Assembly: GCF_028554725.1 (NCBI RefSeq)
Contig: NC_071669.1
Coordinates: forward strand, 25,581,001 to 25,645,000
Direction: 5' to 3'
Source: Zeugodacus cucurbitae
Taxonomy: Eukaryota; Arthropoda; Insecta; Diptera; Tephritidae
DNA length: 64,000 nucleotides
A program made the position numbers and the translations under genes. This document shows positions 54,415 through 64,000 of the stretch, one piece after another. Position 1 is the first letter of the stretch. Each line of letters starts with the position of its first letter. The notes beneath the pieces were generated by a model, which saw nothing but the letters and a program-made list of their open reading frames with translations, was not told where the DNA came from and ran no database searches.

Positions 54415-54565
54415 TCTCTCATATACTTAATATTAGGGTTTTCAAACTTTCAAGGGACTTTATATGTGTGTCAAATTGTTTGTTATATTAATAAAATTAA
54501 ATAAATAAATTGCGAGAGTATAAAATGTTCGGTGACACCCGAACTTAGCCCTTCCTTACTTGTTT

Positions 54566-55012
54566 TATTTTTAATTTTAATAGTTTGATCATTTAGTGTA
54601 GTTTCTTAACAATTTCAAGAACCGCTCTTCATTGTATACTTTATTTCGCCGAAGAATTGCATTCGGAATGTTTGAAATTTCTTATTTAAGGAGACCGCTT
54701 TTATAAATATCTATGTGTGACTTAGTCGCTCTTTGAAGTATGAAATGTTTCGAAACACCCCTTTCTCTGATTACAATTTCCGATTCGTTTATTGCTCCCC
54801 ATTTTACTTGAACTTAACCGTTTCAAATGCAAGCAATAATCCTATGACCTTGAAAATGCCGTTTTGTGCGCAAAGAGCTCCAATTTTACGGTAAAATTTG
54901 TAAATGTATCGTAAATTCAATTTCATAGACCTAAAAGCTGTACATTAAATTATATTTCACGACAAGTGACGACCTATTTTCATTGAAATTTCTCTTTTTT
55001 GTTTCTTTACAG
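54566..55012. other. probable intron or upstream DNA of the membrane-protein gene
   Basis: No repeat recognised. It ends in a pyrimidine-rich tract TTTCTCTTTTTTGTTTCTTT followed by ACAG at 55009-55012, a strong splice acceptor. Confidence 0.45.
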
Positions 55013-55444
55013 TTAACAACAGCGGCACTTTTTGGCAGCGATAAATAAACAACAAAGACAGCAAATAGAAATAAAATAAAAAGGTGACTTCGTCAACTCT
55101 TCTTTGTAGTTGTGTTGTCGCGTGCGTGCAAAAAGTGAATTGTAATAAAATATTGCGCCAAAAGGACTGGAAAGCTCGAAAAGCCACCATCACATCCGCA
55201 CACCCGCACATCCTTATCGCGCAACCGGTGGCCCCTTCTTCAGTTACCATTGCTGTTGCGTCAATAGGCTATGGTTATGGTGAGTTCGGCGGTTTTAGGC
55301 GCCGCCACGGGCACCGGCCTGGCCCTGTTGCTTGCGGTCACAATTGTTATGTACCGTTACTATTTGTTGCGTAAACGCGGCAAAGAATGGGACGAACTGG
55401 ATCGTTGGGAAGAGACGCGCATCATGCGGAAACTCCAATTGAAG
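55013..55444 (+). CDS. first coding exon of a single-pass membrane protein
   Basis: The exon is bounded by the acceptor ending at 55012 and a consensus donor TTGAAG|GTAAGC at 55444/55445. Coding starts at the ATG at 55271, so 55013-55270 would be 5' UTR. The ATG-to-donor stretch is exactly 58 codons (phase 0). It encodes a short N-terminus, a hydrophobic membrane segment (about residues 5-29, AVLGAATGTGLALLLAVTIV) and a cytoplasmic juxtamembrane region beginning YRYYLLRKRGKEW and rich in Arg, Lys, Glu and Trp. The positive-inside pattern (RKRGK just after the segment) puts the N-terminus outside. This is an uncleaved signal-anchor layout, as in synaptotagmin-like or other type I/III anchors. 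I do not recognise the gene. Later exons are not identifiable in this window, so the introns must be long. Base composition is clearly richer in GC than the surroundings, as expected for a host exon. Confidence 0.65.
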
Positions 55445-57101
55445 GTAAGCGGCGGGTGGGTAGGGGCCAAGGGGAAAGAAAAGTGTGTGCGAGAATAATG
55501 TGTGCCTCACAACGTGTATATTTGGTGAATGCAACAACTATTGCGGATTGCATGGGAAGAAATAGCAGCAACAAGTGTGTTCGACATGTGTTTCAATTGG
55601 CGTCCTGCTGAGCGTGCAGCGAATTCACAAATACTACCCGCGAATAGATTTGTTTCCGATATAAAAATAATCTAAAATATAAGAGTTTCTATCGTGAGAA
55701 AATGTTCGCAACGGTATGAAAATAATAGCACATACTCGTATGTACGAGTGTATATATATGTAGGTACATACATTTGACTGGCTTTGTCATATGTAGAGGA
55801 AATGAAAATAGCTTATGTCAGTTGCAAAACCATTCCTATTTTAGCTCAACTACATAAATTGTTAAAAATAACGGCTCAATCATTCAATATTACAGTTATT
55901 TGCGTTAACTCAACTCGTCACTAGCAGTCAATTGCAGTGGCATCGTCAGAAAAGAAAAGTATGGAATTTCAAACTCTACCCGAATAGATCATAAGCACAC
56001 CAATAACGATATAACGTGACTAATAACTGTAACGCCACTGATATAACACAAAAGTAGGGTTAGAAAGTGTTGGCGAGAGTTCAGAAATTTGAAAAAGTTT
56101 TCCAAAATCAACAATAAAACAGACCAGCACATAACAGAAATAAGTTCGAAACTCTAATAAAATCATAATATCCCCAATTTCACTAGCCCAATGACCAAAA
56201 TAACATTAATGAATGCAGACATATTTCAAATACGGGTGTTCACATCAGCTTTGTTAATTCGTTAGTCGTTAATCGGTAGTTTTTACGTGCTTTTTGTTTT
56301 TGTAAAATTAACAATTTTGCGTTCTACTAAGTAACGAAGCACCAGTCTGACAAGTTTGTTAATTTTTTCGTTACTTGGTAACATTTCATTTTTTTTTTTT
56401 AATTTTAAAATTTTCCATACTACTGAGATAGAGCTCAAAGTATATTCACAGTTAAGGGCTTCAACGAAGTATCAACTAATTAATTACCAGATTTACAGGC
56501 GTCTGAATATCCCTGATATTTCACATAATATATGTAACTAGCAGTCACAAGCTAAAATGCCCATTTTTTAGGCAGTGGCCCATTACTCCGAATAATATAG
56601 TAGGGTGTTCAGAAGACCTCAAATACTCTACTACTCCCCCAACACTGTTTGTGTGTTCTGGATTTTTATCCGCATAAGAACTGTCAACACGGTAGCTTTC
56701 CTCACAATATGTACCCATATATGTACTAGACTTATATACATATACATACGTTCATACATGTGTCTCAATGGCAATATAATCACCGTTATATGAAAACGAA
56801 AGCTACTTCATAATTTCTCTGAAACCCATTACCGCTCCTATTCGTGATTTTAAAAATATATAATATTTTTCGTATTTCAGTGTTATACTGCAGGAGGGAA
56901 ACTGTTATACTTAAGAACACTTGTCCCAAAGAAAAAATTGCTTAACAGTTTTAAAGGCACTGCATACCAAACGGGTTGTTGTCTTTGCTAAACAGGGATA
57001 TTTTGAGAGAACGTATTATACGCTCTTTACAAAGTCATTACAAACATTTTTGGTATTTATGTTGGTACATATATTTTTTATCAGTATGCAAATGCCATGT
57101 A
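55445..57101. other. probable intron of the membrane-protein gene
   Basis: Begins with GTAAGC. No further exon can be supported. An acceptor-like CGTATTTCAG near 56880 leads into a frame that soon stops. No repeats recognised apart from TATATATG simple sequence near 55750. Confidence 0.35.
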
Positions 57102-57626
57102 CAGTAGTTTTCCGAAATAACGAACACATTAATTGTCAGGCCTGTTCGTTATATCGAATTTTTCGTTAATTCGGGTACTAACTTAGTGGTATGTTTTTCA
57201 ATAAAAATGAGTTAAATATCCGTAAAATGTAGTTTATTAAATTATTTTATTAATTTTTTGTTAAAAAATCAAAAACCATAACAAAACAATTCAAATCCAA
57301 TATATTCTTCCAAAATGGATCAATTCTGACATTTATTCTATACTTCTGTTTGGTGCTGATCGATAATTTTAAGTTTTTTTATAAAATTCAACATTTTCTC
57401 AATTTGCACATTTCTTTTGAATTTTTTCAAGTTTTATTTTTAATTCTGGTTCGATGTTATTTGATTTTTGTCTCTTTCTTCATATGTCTTCTTCGTGTTG
57501 TTCGTTAAACCGAGTACTTACAAATCACCGATGTTCGTTATTTAAGGTACTCAATGTAACAAATTTGCTAGTTCGTTATAAGCGGTTTTCGTTAAAACGA
57601 ATATTCGTTATTTCGGAAAACTACAG
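57102..57626. mobile_element. pogo-like MITE, 525 bp
   Basis: The left end CAGTAGTTTTCCGAAATAAC and the right end (reverse complement) CTGTAGTTTTCCGAAATAAC are inverted repeats flanked by TA (57100-57101, 57627-57628). Further TTCGTTATATCGAA / TTCGTTATAAGCGG words are subterminal. CAGT.. ends with ATAACGAA words and TA duplication are typical of pogo/Tigger elements. No transposase frame. A second, partial copy lies at 61780-61937. Confidence 0.75.
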
Positions 57627-57634
57627 TATATAAA

Positions 57635-58856
57635 ACAAGTAAGGAAGGGCTAAGTTCGGGTGTAACCGAACATTTTATACTCTCGCAATTTATTTATTTA
57701 ACTTTATTTATATTATATAATACACAATTTGACCCACATATTCGTCATATATATTGTATAAAGTCCATTGAAAGTTGGAAACCATAATATTAGGTTAGAA
57801 GCACCGAGGTCCTCGTGTTCGATATATGGGGCCTTAAAAATCTATGGTCCGATTTCGGCGATTTTTAGAATGGGGCTGCCACACTATTAACATAGTATTT
57901 GTGCAAAGTTCTGCTCCGATATCTTCACTAGTACTTACTTTATATATTGTAAAGTAAACGATTTTGATTGTCTTCAAAGTTCTGGTATATAGGAAGTAGG
58001 CGTGGTTGTGAACCGATTTGGCCTATTTTCACAACATATCATTGAGATGTAAGGAAACTATTACAAACCAAGTTTCATTGAAATCGGTAGAGTAGTTCCT
58101 GAGATATGGTTTTTGACCCATAAGTGGGCGACGCCACGCCCATTTTCCATTTTGTAAAAAAATCTGAGTGCAGCTTCCATCTGCCATTTCTTATGTGAAA
58201 TGTAGTGTTTCTGACGTTTTTCGTTAGTGAGTTAACCCACTTTTAGTAATTTTCAACCTAACTTTTGTATGGGAGGTGGGCGTGGTTATAATCCGATTTC
58301 TTTCATTTTTGGACTGCATTAGGAATTGACTAAAAAAAAACGACTGCAGAAAGTTTGGTTTATATAGCTCTATTGGTTTGCGAGATATATACAAAAAACT
58401 TAGTAGGGGGCGGGGCCACGCCCACTTCCCCAAAAAAATTACATCCAAATATGCCCCTTAATAGTACGATCCTTCATACCAAATTTTATTTCCATAGCTT
58501 TATTTATGGCTTAGTTATGGCACTTTATGTGTTTTCGGTTTTCGCCATTTTGTGGGCGTGGCAGTGAGCCGATTTTGCTCATTTTCGAAAGCAACCTTCC
58601 TATGGTGCCAAGAAATAAGTGTGCCAAGTTTCGTCAAGATATCTTAATTTTTACTCAAGTTACAGCTTGCACAGACGGACGGACGGACCGACGGACGGAC
58701 AGACAGACATTCGGATTTGAACTCCACTCTTCACCCTGATCACTTTGGTATATATAACCCTATATCTAACTCGTTTAGTTTTGGGTGTTACAAACAACCA
58801 TTATGTGAACAAAACTATAATACTCTCGTAGCAACTTTGTTGCGAGAGTATAAAAA
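57635..58856 (+). mobile_element. DINE-1-like element, family A, full length
   Basis: The best-preserved family A copy: ACAAGTAAGGAAGGGC, palindrome TTCGGGTGTAACCGAA and TTTTATACTCTCGCAA at the 5' end. The interior includes GGCGGGGCCACGCCCACTT, with a GACGGACGGACGG..GACAGACAG run at 58675-58708. The 3' hairpin is TACTCTCGTAGC..TTGCGAGAGTATAAAAA. It begins 8 bases after the pogo-like MITE. Non-autonomous. Confidence 0.9.
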
Positions 58857-59881
58857 TAATAAAATTTGTTTACTTATTTTATTATCCATATAGGTAAATG
58901 TATATAACAAATAATTCTAGAGCGTTTAAAATAAAATGGTAACCAAATAGTAGGTAGAGCTCCGCGAAAAGGAAGAATTATTTTTTAATAACAAATGAAA
59001 CATGCAACATTTAAATTCTAGATAATATAATATTGTTCAAATTTTAAACCAATCAGCAAAGAAGTGAGAGTAAAATATTTTTGGGAAAACCCCGTTTCAA
59101 CTTTTATAACTATAACGTTATTTTTTTAATACAAACACTATAAAATATCCATCTTATAAAAAATGTTGTATCTTATGTTTAAGGCCCTTAGGAAGATTCT
59201 AACCGATATATGTATGTATGTATACTGATTTTTTGTAGTTTTTAGTGTGATGTAATAAAAAACTTAAACACAATCAAAATATAAGTGGAGTTAGTGGACA
59301 CAAATTGAACTGGAACTTCGAATAAACATTTTCTATAGTCATTGTCGCTGTATATACGAGTACATATCTTATTAGTAATGTTAGAAAAATGCACCATTGT
59401 TTGATACGTAGAAGTCGTTTGATGATTAGTGGTTAATTTAATGTAATCGATATTATTTAAATAATTAAATGTATGTATGTATATTATACGATCATTTAGA
59501 TACATGCAACTAAGCTTTAAATGTTATTAATTTTAGATAATCTAAAAGATCTCCTTAAAGAAAACGTTTACAAAAATCTAATACACTTTAGATACGTAAC
59601 CATGTATAAAATCAAAGTAAAATTTTTCGAAAACTGATTGCAAGTACATGAAACGAAACTCCATATGGACGGTCATTTTGTGAAAAGTCTTGGTTACCAC
59701 TTCGAGTATTCTCATTGCTAGCATTTATATCATTTCACTTCCAAATATTTATTTGTATTTGAATAAAAGGAGATTTTCCTCATAAATAGCTAATATGAAA
59801 TTTTTTTTTAAGAATTTTATAGGAGCTATACAAACTTTTCAGTCCGCCGGTGAACTTCAAATTCCATGACCAAGAGATATA
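58857..59881. other. AT-rich noncoding DNA
   Basis: No gene or repeat family assigned; TATGTATG simple repeats near 59210 and 59470. Confidence 0.35.
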
Positions 59882-60603
59882 CACCGCGTGCCATCAGGAT
59901 AGCGCCCATTCAAGCATGCAATTATCAATTATCGTTTTTTAATAAAATCTGGTGTAATGTTGACCAAATTATCATCGATTTGTCGGTTTTGGTCGTATAT
60001 TGCTAACCACCCTCATACACCTTTCTAACCAACCATCCCTAGACGTTATCTATAATATTTAAGTCTGGGGAGTATGGCGGCCACTCCAGAACACCGACAT
60101 ATTGGCTTTGTATCCATGTTTTTACAGACCGGGCAAGCTTCAAATTCAGCTGTCGTGCTGTAAATACCATTCTAGATTGCCAAAAATATTAAAAAAAAAA
60201 CTGGAAATCCACTTTTTCAAATTCGATTAAATTTATTTGCATTCCTAGGTCGTTGTTAAAAATTGCAATTGCGGGTATCATAATATAATATGGCTCTTTA
60301 TTCCGTTACATCTTTGATCTGAGGATATTTCCGATTCTAATGGGGTCCATCCATGGCGCAAGTCATGAAAATAAAAACTTTTTTCATCTGGGCTTTCATA
60401 AATAAATGTATTCTCATCCGAAAATATGAGATGATGCCACTACTTAAAAGGTTAAACGTGTTCGATCAATAATTAGGCGTATTTCTTTTCGCAACTTATT
60501 AAGTAGTGGATTTTTCTTTAGTTTCTGCCTTATTAATACTATGGAAAATATTTGTTATCAACCAAGCAAGCTGATAGCGCCCCCCCATCCTGATGACGCG
60601 CAG
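59882..60603 (-). mobile_element. dead Tc1-like element with recognisable TIRs
   Basis: The ends CACCGCGTGCCATCAGGAT (left) and CTGCGCGTCATCAGGAT (right, reverse complement) are imperfect inverted repeats, each next to TA (59880-59881, 60604-60605). On the minus strand, decayed transposase blocks appear in the right order. IFSDENTFIYE is the first catalytic Asp. After a gap comes VLEWPPYSPDLNIIDNVW, followed by LVRKVYEGG. Frameshifts and stops are frequent and about half of the gene is missing. Confidence 0.75.
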
Positions 60604-61779
60604 TATATGCGGCCTTGACACTTATCGTACCCAGTTTTATTGCAATGGAAGGCCCACTTTCCCTCCACAAAAATTAATAAATTAACAGACATGTTCATAT
60701 ACATAGAGAAATAATATGTATATATAGCCCATTCAAGTATTAAACAAAAAAATCGAACGTTAACCAATAATCATCATTTACAACAACCACTCGCTGTCAG
60801 CGCATGACTTTAATCGATATTATAACAATTAACAATGGCAACACTCTTTCAATCAACAAATCAAAAAATGAATGTCAACATTTGTTCAGCTATTAAATGC
60901 AATAAATTAAGTACCAAACACTCGTATGCACATATCTATGAACAAATGCAAGAATCTACATACAAATGTATGTGTGTGTGTTGCCGCCACGAGTGCACTC
61001 AACATAAAGAAGAAGAAGAAAATTTGTCAACAAAACCGAATGCTAAGGACCAATGGAAGGGATGCGACAACAATGCGAGTCGTTGGTGCTTGGAAAAACA
61101 ACAAAAATTAGGGGGAGAAAAACATATGTATGGAAATATTGTGTAATTGCCAAAAGGTTGGTTTATTGTAGATTCATTGATTTCAATTCAAAAGATTCGA
61201 GATATGTGTGTACTTATGAATTTATAGTTAGTGAGGTTACAATGTTGCCTTCAAGAGCAGCTGATAACGCTGGTAGCACCATAGCACCGTAGCACCACGC
61301 GCCATTTGTCGTGCACCAACAACGGATGCTACCTTTTCATCTGCATGCACATATATATGTATATACGTATGTATATATATGTTCATATATGTTCATATAT
61401 GTATGTATAAGGTAGTTTCATTGCAACAAAAATCAAATAAATCGTGGTTAAAACAGAGTTAAAAATATAATTTGAAAAAAATTCAAAAGAAATGTGCCAA
61501 TTGAAAAAATGAGTACGAGAGAAATATTGAATTTAATAGAAAAACTTAAAATTATTGTGTCGGAATTATGTAAAAAAATTCATTTAAAGTGTCCACCGAT
61601 TTAACTTCAGGAAGGAGCCATCAAATATAATCTTCGTATTCCAACGAAGCAAACGACGATTAATCAGTTTTTAAATAGCTGTCAGAAATGACGAGTATTA
61701 CTAAAGAAAAAATATTTTGACGACATATAACGTTAATTTGCTTTTTCAGCACATTACTTCGTTTATCTCAACATTTGAA
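60604..61779. other. AT-rich noncoding DNA
   Basis: An open frame at 60835-61146 starts with ATG but has no recognisable domain, so I do not call it. TATATG simple repeats at 61350-61405. Confidence 0.35.
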
Positions 61780-61937
61780 TTTTTCTGTTACGGTTTTATT
61801 TTTTTTTTAATAAATAATGCAATTTACGGATATTAATTGAAAAAGCTAATTCTAAGTGTGTACTCGAATTAACGAAAAATTCGATGTAACGAACAGGCTG
61901 ACAATTAAAGTTTTCGTTATTTCGGAAAACTACTGTA
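61780..61937 (-). mobile_element. partial pogo-like MITE
   Basis: Read on the minus strand, CAGTAGTTTTCCGAAATAAC is followed by TTAATTGTCAG.CTGTTCGTTA, TCGAATTTTTCGTTAATTCG and ATATCCGTAAA. It is the same order as the left end of the MITE at 57102. The other end is missing. Confidence 0.7.
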
Positions 61938-62352
61938 TTTACTTATAGAATATATTTGTGCCTTAATACGAAATCATTATTTATAATTAAAAAAAAATTA
62001 TATTAAGGTAAATAATAATGTCATTACTCGTTCAACGTTCAAAATTTGAGACATGAAATGCGAGCAAAATATTTGGATACATATCTGCATAATCTCATTA
62101 TAAAAATCTTATTCATAACATAAATAAGTGTTATTAAGTGACTTGATATTTAGGATGATATTAGTGTATAATATATCCAACGCGCATACATACTTTCATT
62201 GACATATCTCGCACACAAACTGGTATATACACCATTAAGTCATAAATTATAAAATTGTGTCTATGAGAGATAGGAGAAGGTATTGACATGACTTATTTCA
62301 TTCGTATTTCCCGATAAATCAAAGTGTCAACAAAGAGTCTAAGCTAATTAAT
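61938..62352. other. AT-rich noncoding DNA
   Basis: Nothing recognised. Confidence 0.3.
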
Positions 62353-62586
62353 TAACAAGTAAGGAAGGGCTAAGTTCGGGTGTAACCGAACATTTTATAC
62401 TCTCGCAATTTATTGATGTAATTTTATAAAGATAACACAATTCGACTCATATATTGGGTATAAAGTTCAATAGAATAACGAAAATCATCATAAATAGTAT
62501 ATGGAGACTGAGGTAATTCCTAAACCGATTTCACTCGTTTTCACCACCAAGATACAATATATCGAAGACTATATATATATATATAT
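62353..62586 (+). mobile_element. DINE-1-like subfamily A3, 5' fragment
   Basis: ACAAGTAAGGAAGGGC, palindrome, CTCTCGCAATTTATTGATG, then ACCGATTTCACTCGTTTTCA and CCACCAAG as at 3183-3330. It ends in a (TA)n run at 62567-62586, where the RTE copy 4 begins. Confidence 0.65.
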
Positions 62587-64000
62587 TTGGCGTAGGAACC
62601 GCTTTAAGCGATTATAGCCGAATCCACCAGAGCGCGCCACTCATTCCTCCTTTTTGCTTTTTGGCGCCAACTGGAAACACCAAGTGAAGCCAGGTCACTT
62701 TGCACTTGGTCTTTCCACCGGAGTGGAGGTCGTCCTCTTCCGCGGCTTCCTCCAGCGGGTACTGCATCGAATACTTTCAGAGCTGGATTGTTTTCTTCCA
62801 TCCGTACAACATGACCTAGCCAGCGTAGCCGCTGTCTTTTTATTCGCTGAACTATGTCAATGTCGTCGTATAAATCGTACAGCTCATCGTTCCATCGTCT
62901 GCGGTATTCGCCGTTGCCAATGTTTAGAGGACCATAAATCTTGCGCAAAACCTTTCTCTCGAAAACCCCAAGAGTCGTCTCATCGGATGTTGTCATCGTC
63001 CACGCTTCAGCGCCATACATCAGGACGGGAATAATGAGCGACTTATAGAGTTTGATTTTGGTTCGTCGAGAGAGGACTTTACTTTTCAATTGCCTACTCA
63101 GTCCAAAGTAGCACCTGTTGGCAAGAGTGATTCTGCGTTGGATTTCAAGGCTGACATTGTTGGTGTTGTTAATGCTGGTTCCCAGATAAACGAAATTATC
63201 TACAACTTCAAAGTTATGACTGTCAACAGTGACGTGGGAGCCAAGACGCGAGTGCGCTGACTGTTTGTTTGATGACAGGAGATATTTCGTCTTGTCCTCA
63301 TTCACCACCAGACCCATACGCTTCGCTTCTTTATCTAGTCTGGAAAACGCAGAACAAACGGCGCGGTTGTTGCTTCCGATGATATCAATATCATCGGCAT
63401 ACGCCAGGAGCTGTACACTCTTGTAGAAGATTGTACCCTCTCTATTTAGTTCTGCAGCTCGTATTATTTTTTCCAGCAATAGATTGAAGAAGTCGCACGA
63501 TAGTGAGTCACCCTGTCTGAAGCCTCGTTTGGTATCGAACGGCTCGGAGAGGTCCTTCCCGATCCTGACGGAGCTTTTGGTGTTGCTCAACGTCAGCTTA
63601 CATAGCCGTATTAGTTTTGCAGGGATACCAAATTCAGACATCGCGGCATAAAGGCAGCTCCTTTTCGTGCTATCGAAGGCAGCTTTAAAATCGATAAAAA
63701 GATGGTGAGTATCGATTCTTCTCTCTCGGGTCTTTTCCAAGATTTGGCGCATGGTGAATATCTGGTCCATTGTGGATTTTCCAGGTCTAAAGCCACACTG
63801 ATAAGGTCCAATCAGTTCGTTGACGGTGGGCTTTAGTCTTTCACACAATACGCTCGACAAAACCTTATATGCGATATTGAGGAGACTTATACCACGGTAG
63901 TTGGCGCAGATTGTGGGGTCTCCCTTCTTATGGATTGGGCAGAGCACACTAAGATTCCAATCGTCAGGCATGCTTTCTTCCGACCATATTCTACAAAGAA
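62587..64000 (-). mobile_element. RTE retrotransposon copy 4, continuing past the window end
   Basis: A minus-strand element with a (TA)n tail; the 5' part lies beyond base 64000. Unlike copies 1 and 2 it has CTAAAGCCCACCG at about 63830, so the frame is intact through the position of the shared deletion. Of the copies here it is the best candidate for a source of functional reverse transcriptase. Confidence 0.88.
62604..64000 (-). CDS. RTE reverse transcriptase, uninterrupted but partial (copy 4)
   Basis: At least 455 codons without a break; the true start is outside the window. Visible from the N-terminal side: MPDDWNLSVLCPIHKKGDPT, NYRGISLLNIAYKVL, GPYQCGFRPGKST, HHLFIDFKAAFDSTK with the first catalytic Asp, RGFRQGDSLS, and YADDIDIIG with the catalytic Asp pair. 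The RTE tail RRRWNDELYDLYDDIDIVQ, GRGRPPLRWKDQVQSDLASL ends DSAIIA-stop. The GPYQCGFRPGKST block is destroyed by the frameshift in copies 1 and 2 but complete here. Whether the endonuclease upstream is intact cannot be seen. Confidence 0.9.
   Translation of the reverse strand, partial: LCRIWSEESMPDDWNLSVLCPIHKKGDPTICANYRGISLLNIAYKVLSSVLCERLKPTVNELIGPYQCGFRPGKSTMDQIFTMRQILEKTRERRIDTHHLFIDFKAAFDSTKRSCLYAAMSEFGIPAKLIRLCKLTLSNTKSSVRIGKDLSEPFDTKRGFRQGDSLSCDFFNLLLEKIIRAAELNREGTIFYKSVQLLAYADDIDIIGSNNRAVCSAFSRLDKEAKRMGLVVNEDKTKYLLSSNKQSAHSRLGSHVTVDSHNFEVVDNFVYLGTSINNTNNVSLEIQRRITLANRCYFGLSRQLKSKVLSRRTKIKLYKSLIIPVLMYGAEAWTMTTSDETTLGVFERKVLRKIYGPLNIGNGEYRRRWNDELYDLYDDIDIVQRIKRQRLRWLGHVVRMEENNPALKVFDAVPAGGSRGRGRPPLRWKDQVQSDLASLGVSSWRQKAKRRNEWRALVDSAIIA

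Larger units (their letters stand above)
53393..54565 (-). mobile_element. DINE-1-like family A copy interrupted by a hAT-like MITE
   Basis: The minus-strand element has its 5' end at 54565 (ACAAGTAAGGAAGGGC, GTTCGGGTGTCACCGAAC) and a partial 3' end at 53393. The interior near 53450 is deleted. It is split by the 711-bp MITE at 53704-54414. The piece 54423-54560 continues exactly from 53690 once the MITE is removed. Confidence 0.8.

Noticed and set aside
55084..55374. 96-codon frame overlapping the membrane-anchor exon
   Set aside because: Different frame without recognisable domain; it includes the probable 5' UTR.
58675..58710. GACGGACGGACGG arrays considered as CRISPR-like or host tandem repeats
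   Set aside because: Units are 4 bp without spacers and always at the same place inside DINE-1-like elements.
60835..61146. 103-codon ATG frame, Cys/Lys/Gln-rich
   Set aside because: No domain, low-complexity stretches, no promoter or polyA signal; likely chance.
1..64000. tRNA, rRNA, CRISPR arrays, LTR retrotransposons, endogenous viruses
   Set aside because: No cloverleaf with a GGTTCGAATCC-type box, no rRNA core, no repeat-spacer array, no long direct terminal repeats or gag/protease/integrase motifs were noticed; a computational scan would be needed to be certain about tRNAs.

Overview
This window is eukaryotic and almost certainly from a true fly (Diptera). A tephritid fruit fly is the best guess. 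The reasons are an AT-rich base composition, introns of 55-58 nt with GT..AG ends, (CATA)n and (CA)n microsatellites, and repeats that closely match the architecture of DINE-1/INE-1 (Helentron-type) elements. The species assignment is inference; there is no bacterial-style operon, CRISPR array or rRNA here.

The window is mostly a transposon graveyard with a few living or recently living elements and very little host coding sequence. (1) 1-7 kb: two DINE-1-like families nested in each other with an RTE retrotransposon tail inside, then a 5'-truncated Jockey-type LINE with an intact 660-residue reverse transcriptase, then a palindromic MITE. (2) 8.6-13.4 kb: decayed LINE 3' ends recognised by a C-x2-C..H..C zinc knuckle, and AT-rich intergenic DNA. 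(3) 13.4-20 kb: an INE-1-like element, a dead mariner, a piggyBac remnant split by an RTE insertion, a TIR-bounded element carrying a multi-exon gene that resembles the DUF4806 family, a 631-bp MITE with near-perfect 45-bp TIRs, and an internally deleted mariner. (4) 21-28.9 kb: more DINE-1, RTE and LINE debris. (5) 29.6-32.5 and 39.1-42.1 kb: two nearly full-length RTE-clade elements in opposite orientation that share the same 2-nt frameshift. Between them, at 33.5-34.8 kb, sits a complete Tc1/mariner element with an intact 361-residue transposase. (6) 42-44 kb: DINE-1 pieces and a LINE relic. (7) 45.0-45.4 kb: the best host gene, a small single-exon gene with TATA box, signal peptide and polyA signal, encoding an extremely acidic secreted protein. 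(8) 47-54.6 kb: a deleted RTE, a full-length DINE-1, and another DINE-1 interrupted by a hAT-like MITE with 8-bp target duplications. (9) 55.0-55.45 kb: a probable first coding exon of a single-pass membrane protein, with splice acceptor and donor. (10) 57.1-64 kb: a pogo-like MITE abutting a full-length DINE-1, a dead Tc1-like element, and an RTE copy running off the window end.

Host genes do not form a pathway here. The autonomous elements probably relate to the debris as source and product: the RTE open reading frames are the type of machinery that produced the truncated RTE tails, and the DINE-1-like elements have no protein of their own and would need a Helentron elsewhere. Positions of repeat ends are accurate to a few bases where terminal repeats or target duplications are visible, and to tens of bases elsewhere. 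Family names are from recognition of motifs and architecture, not from a search.
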